Positions 13,586-15,065 of a DNA stretch of 15,065 bases are shown one piece after another (position 1 is the first letter of the stretch; every line of letters begins with the position of its first letter). The position numbers and the translations under genes are program-made. The notes below the pieces were generated by a model that was given only the letters and a program-made list of their open reading frames with translations, made no database searches and was not told the DNA's origin. Source of the DNA: Cellvibrionaceae bacterium (GTDB taxonomy: Bacteria > Pseudomonadota > Gammaproteobacteria > Pseudomonadales > Cellvibrionaceae); contig JAGKXA010000116.1 of the NCBI GenBank assembly GCA_021151615.1, positions 1 to 15,065 on the forward strand. Direction: 5' to 3'.

Positions 13586-15065
13586 CTATTTGAGTGTTTC
13601 TACCAATGATTTTGCTTCTGCCACGGATTGTAGAATAATGGTATCAATTGTTTTGTGTAATATTTCTACAGTAGTTTCGGATGGTGGGTGGCCAATAGTA
13701 TCTAATTCGGCAAGTTGCAATACCTCGTACACGCCAGTTGCGCCAAGTATACCTACAGAGTTTTTAAGGTTGTGGATGTTGCCGTGCAATAGGCTGTATT
13801 GCTCTGTTGCTATACTATTCTTAATTTCTGCCACCAGCTCGGGAGTACGTTCAATATATATATTCAGTATGTTTTTCATGAAAGAAGTGTCGTTATTGGT
13901 TAGTTCTTTCATGTATTGCAGATTGATAATGCTGGCAGCTTCTTGTTTTATGTGGCTTTTTGGGCAATGCTTCACAATTTTGCGGTTCAGCTCTTCGGGA
14001 GCAAAGGGTTTAGAGATGTAGTCGTTCATACCGGCAGCAAGACATCTGTCGCGTTCGTTACTCATGGCACTGGCTGTCATAGCTATGATGGGCGTATTAT
14101 TTTGCAACTGTTGTCTTATGATTTCTGTGGCTTGTATACCGCTCATTTCGGGCATTTGCAGGTCCATCAGTATTAGATTGTACCTATTATCCTTCAGCAG
14201 ATCTATTGCTTTTTGTCCACGATCGGCTATGGTGATGCGGGCTTCCCAATTTTCGAGCGTATAGGTGGCAACACGCTGATTCATGAGGTTATCTTCTACC
14301 AATAGAATTTCGTATCCTTTCAGCGACTGTATTTTGGGATTTTTTCCGGCTGGTATAGCAGGTTCCGGTATGGCTACAGGAACTGTTTTGAAGTGGAATG
14401 TGAATGTAAAAGTGGTACCCCTACCTTGTTCGCTGGCAACATTTATGGTGCCGCCCTGCTGCTCTACCAACTGCCGCGCAATGGTAAGGCCAAGGCCTGT
14501 ACCACCATATTTGCGGGTGGTATCACTTTCGGCTTGCATAAAGCTCTCGAAAATACTGCCTATTTTATTGGCAGCAATGCCAATACCGGTGTCAGCAATT
14601 TTGAATTCAAGCGTGACGCTACCCGGCTCCAGCGACAATGGTGCCACACTGATGATGACGCTACCCCGTTCGGTAAATTTGATGGCGTTGCCTGCCAAAT
14701 TCAGCAGAATCTGATTGAGCCTTACAGGGTCGGCCAGCATTTGTTTGGGTATGCGTGGGTCTATGTGCGATGCAATTAATATTCCTTTGTCATCGGCTGT
14801 TGGCTTCAGTGTCATGATGACATTGTTCACAATCTGCATTACTTCTGTTTCTGTTTCCTCAAAAACAACTTTACCAGCCTCAATCTTACTTACATCCAGA
14901 ATATCGTTAATGATGCGCAACATGTTGTGTGCAGACTCCTTAATATTTTCGGTATAGATGCGCTGTTTTTCGGTGAGTGGGGTATCATTCAGCAGATTGA
15001 GCATGCCCATTACACCATTCATGGGTGTGCGAATCTCGTGACTCATGCGGCTGAGGAAATTCTGC
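13586..15065 (-). CDS. hybrid sensor histidine kinase (HisKA-HATPase-REC-Hpt), 5' part beyond window end
   Basis: About 492 residues are visible; the frame stays open past the right edge (QNFLSR precedes MSHEIRTP), so the sensor domain is missing. Counting from that Met as 1: the phospho-accepting His3 is in SHEIRTPMNG. The ATPase domain has N116/N120 (LNLAGNAIKF), DTGIGI at 152-157 and GGTGLGL at 181-187. A receiver domain at ~246-360 has Glu251/Asp252, phospho-acceptor Asp295 (LILMDLQMPEM), Thr324 and Lys346. A histidine phosphotransfer domain closes the protein with His425 in HNLKNSVGILGA. All relay residues are present, so a full His-Asp-His phosphorelay within one protein is likely. The signal and output regulator are unknown. 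Many of these kinases sit in the inner membrane; no membrane segment is visible in this part. Confidence 0.95.
   Translation of the reverse strand, partial: QNFLSRMSHEIRTPMNGVMGMLNLLNDTPLTEKQRIYTENIKESAHNMLRIINDILDVSKIEAGKVVFEETETEVMQIVNNVIMTLKPTADDKGILIASHIDPRIPKQMLADPVRLNQILLNLAGNAIKFTERGSVIISVAPLSLEPGSVTLEFKIADTGIGIAANKIGSIFESFMQAESDTTRKYGGTGLGLTIARQLVEQQGGTINVASEQGRGTTFTFTFHFKTVPVAIPEPAIPAGKNPKIQSLKGYEILLVEDNLMNQRVATYTLENWEARITIADRGQKAIDLLKDNRYNLILMDLQMPEMSGIQATEIIRQQLQNNTPIIAMTASAMSNERDRCLAAGMNDYISKPFAPEELNRKIVKHCPKSHIKQEAASIINLQYMKELTNNDTSFMKNILNIYIERTPELVAEIKNSIATEQYSLLHGNIHNLKNSVGILGATGVYEVLQLAELDTIGHPPSETTVEILHKTIDTIILQSVAEAKSLVETLK

Overview
The window reads as two unrelated pieces of bacterial chromosome joined between about 7577 and 7735. 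The left piece (1 to about 7.58 kb) looks like a gammaproteobacterium of the Cellvibrio kind. Its genes have Shine-Dalgarno sites, it carries an L,D-transpeptidase with a long Ser/Ala-rich linker, and it has periplasmic DUF1080 proteins. The right piece (about 7.74 kb to the end) looks like a Bacteroidota chromosome, perhaps Chitinophagales. It has TAnnTTTG-type -7 promoter elements, a tRNA-Gln without encoded CCA, a menaquinone-pathway mqnA, rsgA, a large M1 peptidase and a hybrid histidine kinase. The genus-level guesses are inference. The split into two phylum-level styles is the firmer part.

Left piece, in order. Two secreted DUF1080 (3-keto-disaccharide hydrolase type) proteins lie on the minus strand: one cut by the window start (1-624) and one complete (730-1521), with a strong palindromic terminator between them. 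Next is a minus-strand murein L,D-transpeptidase-like gene (1727-2374) that appears to have lost the catalytic His/Cys segment by an in-frame deletion. Divergent from it is a YcbB/LdtD-type L,D-transpeptidase (2592-4526). The last left-side gene is a 953-residue protein (4715-7576). Its first ~640 residues form a tubulin/FtsZ-superfamily GTPase-like unit. Its last ~260 residues are a nucleoside phosphorylase/nucleosidase (PNP) domain like the effectors of anti-phage systems such as Detocs. Base composition drops sharply at the joint, near 6640-6660.

Right piece, in order. It begins with the terminator of a minus-strand tRNA-Gln(CUG), then the tRNA and a 14-bp perfect hairpin. An M1-type metallopeptidase (7969-11229, minus) follows; its C-terminal half looks like an Omp85-type outer-membrane beta-barrel. 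rsgA (11397-12323, plus) meets an AhpD-like carboxymuconolactone decarboxylase gene (minus) tail to tail with one base between them. mqnA (chorismate dehydratase, minus) lies just upstream of that gene. The window closes inside a hybrid sensor kinase (HisKA-HATPase-REC-Hpt, minus).

The most notable candidate is the tubulin-like/PNP fusion. It could be a single-protein sensor-effector immune device. It could equally be an artefact of recombination or assembly, because the composition break coincides with the joint, a remnant of a receiver-type domain seems to sit at the joint, and a second, cross-phylum joint lies only ~1 kb downstream. The other notable signals are the deleted active site of the transpeptidase-like protein and the peptidase/Omp85-barrel fusion.
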